Assembly (NCBI RefSeq): GCF_044962685.1
Contig: NZ_JBBKTX010000004.1
Coordinates: 173,909 to 237,908, forward strand
Length of the DNA: 64,000 nt
Direction: 5' to 3'
Source: Oceanobacter antarcticus
Lineage (GTDB): Bacteria; Pseudomonadota; Gammaproteobacteria; Pseudomonadales; Oceanobacteraceae
Position numbers and translations under genes: made by a program. Below the pieces are notes generated by a model that did not search any database, was not told the origin of the DNA, and saw nothing but the letters and a program-made list of their open reading frames with translations. This document shows positions 62,821 to 64,000 of this stretch, piece after piece (within the stretch, counting starts at the first letter, position 1; every line of letters starts with the position of its first letter).

Positions 62821-63072
62821 ATGGATTTAATGAGCTTATTGGTATTTTTGCTAATTGGTGCGGTTGCCGGCTGGTTAGCTGGCACGCTGAAGCGCGGTGG
62901 CGGATTCGGTTTTTTCGGTAACATGGTCATTGGCGTTACCGGAGCATTTATCGGTGGTTTTGTCTTTAACTTGCTGGGGATTGCTGCCGTTGGATTTATC
63001 GGTTCGGTCATCATGGCAACGGTGGGGGCGCTACTACTGCTGTACATTGGCAGCGTTATACGCCGAGCCTAG
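62821..63072 (+). CDS. GlsB/YeaQ/YmgE-family small membrane protein
   Basis: 83 residues, three hydrophobic segments with Gly-rich turns: FLLIGAVAGWLAGTLKRGGGFG, VIGVTGAFIGGFVFNLLGI, VIMATVGALLLLYIGSVIRR. This is the transglycosylase-associated protein family, often stress-induced. ATG 62821 with GGGAGA upstream. Monocistronic. Confidence 0.9.
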   Translation: MDLMSLLVFLLIGAVAGWLAGTLKRGGGFGFFGNMVIGVTGAFIGGFVFNLLGIAAVGFIGSVIMATVGALLLLYIGSVIRRA

Positions 63073-63216
63073 CAGGCGGTTGATTTTCTATCTGCGTTGT
63101 TGTCACTGCGGTGTTAAAAACAGGCCTGAATCGGTCATTTATCAACCATAAACTCCCTCTTTTCTCCTATTTTTGCCTTGCATTGACTGCCTCGAAAACA
63201 AAAATCAACAGCCTGC

Positions 63217-64000
63217 TAGTGTCCCTTAACAAAAGTTCACTTGGTATTTATCTTATCTGATAATCGAGCAATGGACTCGATGATCTGGTCAGCAGTTTTT
63301 TGCCACACAAAGGGCTTCGGATCATTGTTATAAACGGCCAAATATTCCCTGATGGAGGCTTCCAATTCACGAGTGCTTCGATGGGAATTTCGCTTAATCC
63401 ATCGCTGGGAAATCAAGGCAAAGAATCTTTCGACCAGGTTAAGCCATGACGTTGACGTGGGCGTAAAGTGGATGTGGTAACGGGGGTGAGAGGCGAACCA
63501 GCTTCTCACCTTTTCTGTTTTATGCGTACTGTAATTATCCATGACCAAATGGATGTCGAGATGTTTGGGGACTTCTCGTTCAATTGCTCTCAGAAAGGAC
63601 AGAAACTCTTCTGCACGGTGGCGCTGGTGAAGCCTGCCAATCACCTCACCGGTTGCAACATCCAGAGCCGCAAAAAGCGTCGTGGTACCATGACGGATAT
63701 AATCATGTGTTCGTGTTTCGGCATAGCCAAATGACAACGGTAGTGCGGGTTGCGTCCGGTTCAAGGCCTGAATCTGACTCTTTTCATCGACGCACAACAC
63801 CAATGCCTTGTCCGGAGGGTTCATATACAAGCCAACGATGTCGTGAACCTTTTCAACAAAGTAAGGATCTCTCGATAGTTTGAAGGTTTCCAGACGATGT
63901 GGCTTCAGACCAAAGGCTCGCCATATCCGACTGATCGCCATGGCATTCAGTCCGGTTTCTTTCGCCATCAGAGTGGTTGACCAATGGGTTGCGTTTGCCG
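63217..64000 (-). mobile_element. IS630-family insertion sequence, 3' end
   Basis: The transposase gene ends at 63237; the TA at 63217-63218, before GTGTCCCTTAAC, is a candidate target-site TA and element end, since IS630 elements insert at TA. The other end is off-window, so the terminal inverted repeat cannot be checked here. 63073-63216 has no gene. Confidence 0.6.
63237..64000 (-). CDS. IS630-family transposase (N-terminus beyond the right edge)
   Basis: DDE transposase of the Tc1/mariner-related IS630 family. Visible: THWSTTLMAKE and AISRIWRAFGLKPHRL (end of the helix-turn-helix part), then CVDEKSQIQALNRTQP (first Asp), VMDNYSTHKT (second Asp) and SWLNLVERFFALIS (Glu). The frame is open to position 64000, so the start lies outside. 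The reading frame appears intact where seen. Confidence 0.93.
   Translation of the reverse strand, partial: ANATHWSTTLMAKETGLNAMAISRIWRAFGLKPHRLETFKLSRDPYFVEKVHDIVGLYMNPPDKALVLCVDEKSQIQALNRTQPALPLSFGYAETRTHDYIRHGTTTLFAALDVATGEVIGRLHQRHRAEEFLSFLRAIEREVPKHLDIHLVMDNYSTHKTEKVRSWFASHPRYHIHFTPTSTSWLNLVERFFALISQRWIKRNSHRSTRELEASIREYLAVYNNDPKPFVWQKTADQIIESIARLSDKINTK

Overview
The window looks like a moderately GC-rich chromosome segment from a marine-type gammaproteobacterium, probably near the Oceanospirillales. That placement is an inference from gene content: E. coli-like PatD, PuuB, RbbA, CueR and YefM-YoeB, a ypjD gene next to ffh, and a marine-type trimethylamine monooxygenase. No rRNA or tRNA gene was recognised and no CRISPR array lies inside the window.

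Left edge (1-3543). A large minus-strand gene runs off the left end. It encodes the first ~773 residues of a subtype II-B (Francisella novicida-type) Cas9, with RuvC-I, an arginine-rich bridge helix, the recognition lobe and a RuvC-II/CxxC segment. HNH, RuvC-III and any cas1/cas2/cas4/array lie outside. Between cas9 and the next operon is a scar: REP-like hairpins, a fossil promoter with two operators, a fragment of a purine permease, and a truncated, frameshifted RutR-like TetR gene.

Purine block (3654-17259, resumed at 36345-42070). Minus-strand xdhA-xdhB-xdhC-uraD-hiuH-guaD-puuD converts guanine and xanthine to allantoin. Divergently transcribed is a BMP-family nucleoside/purine ABC transporter (ATPase and two permeases) followed by 8-oxoguanine deaminase. 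Its probable binding protein is 20 kb away (36345), followed by a 2OG-Fe(II) oxygenase. allA, puuE and alc finish the route to glyoxylate and urea. Several of these promoters share a TGACC-(N)-GGTCA palindrome that overlaps a sigma-54-like -24/-12 element.

Polyamine and methylamine block (17697-35961). It holds a ydcSTUV-patD operon (putrescine/spermidine uptake and gamma-aminobutyraldehyde dehydrogenase), a second PatD-like dehydrogenase with a LysR regulator, an aminotransferase, succinate-semialdehyde dehydrogenase (gabD), gamma-glutamylputrescine oxidase (puuB), trimethylamine monooxygenase (tmm) and a small cupin. A yefM-yoeB toxin-antitoxin pair, an isochorismatase gene with an internal stop and a RarD-like exporter are interspersed. 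The theme is scavenging of organic nitrogen (purines, polyamines, methylamines).

Right half (38677-64000). An HsdR relic, two complementary bacterioferritin subunits, thrC, a rhodanese cassette, copper homeostasis (copZ / copA-cueR with paired CueR boxes), a NifX-like protein, a TetR-controlled yhiI-rbbA-yhhJ efflux-type operon, then ffh and ypjD, several small conserved proteins, and an IS630-family transposase running off the right end.
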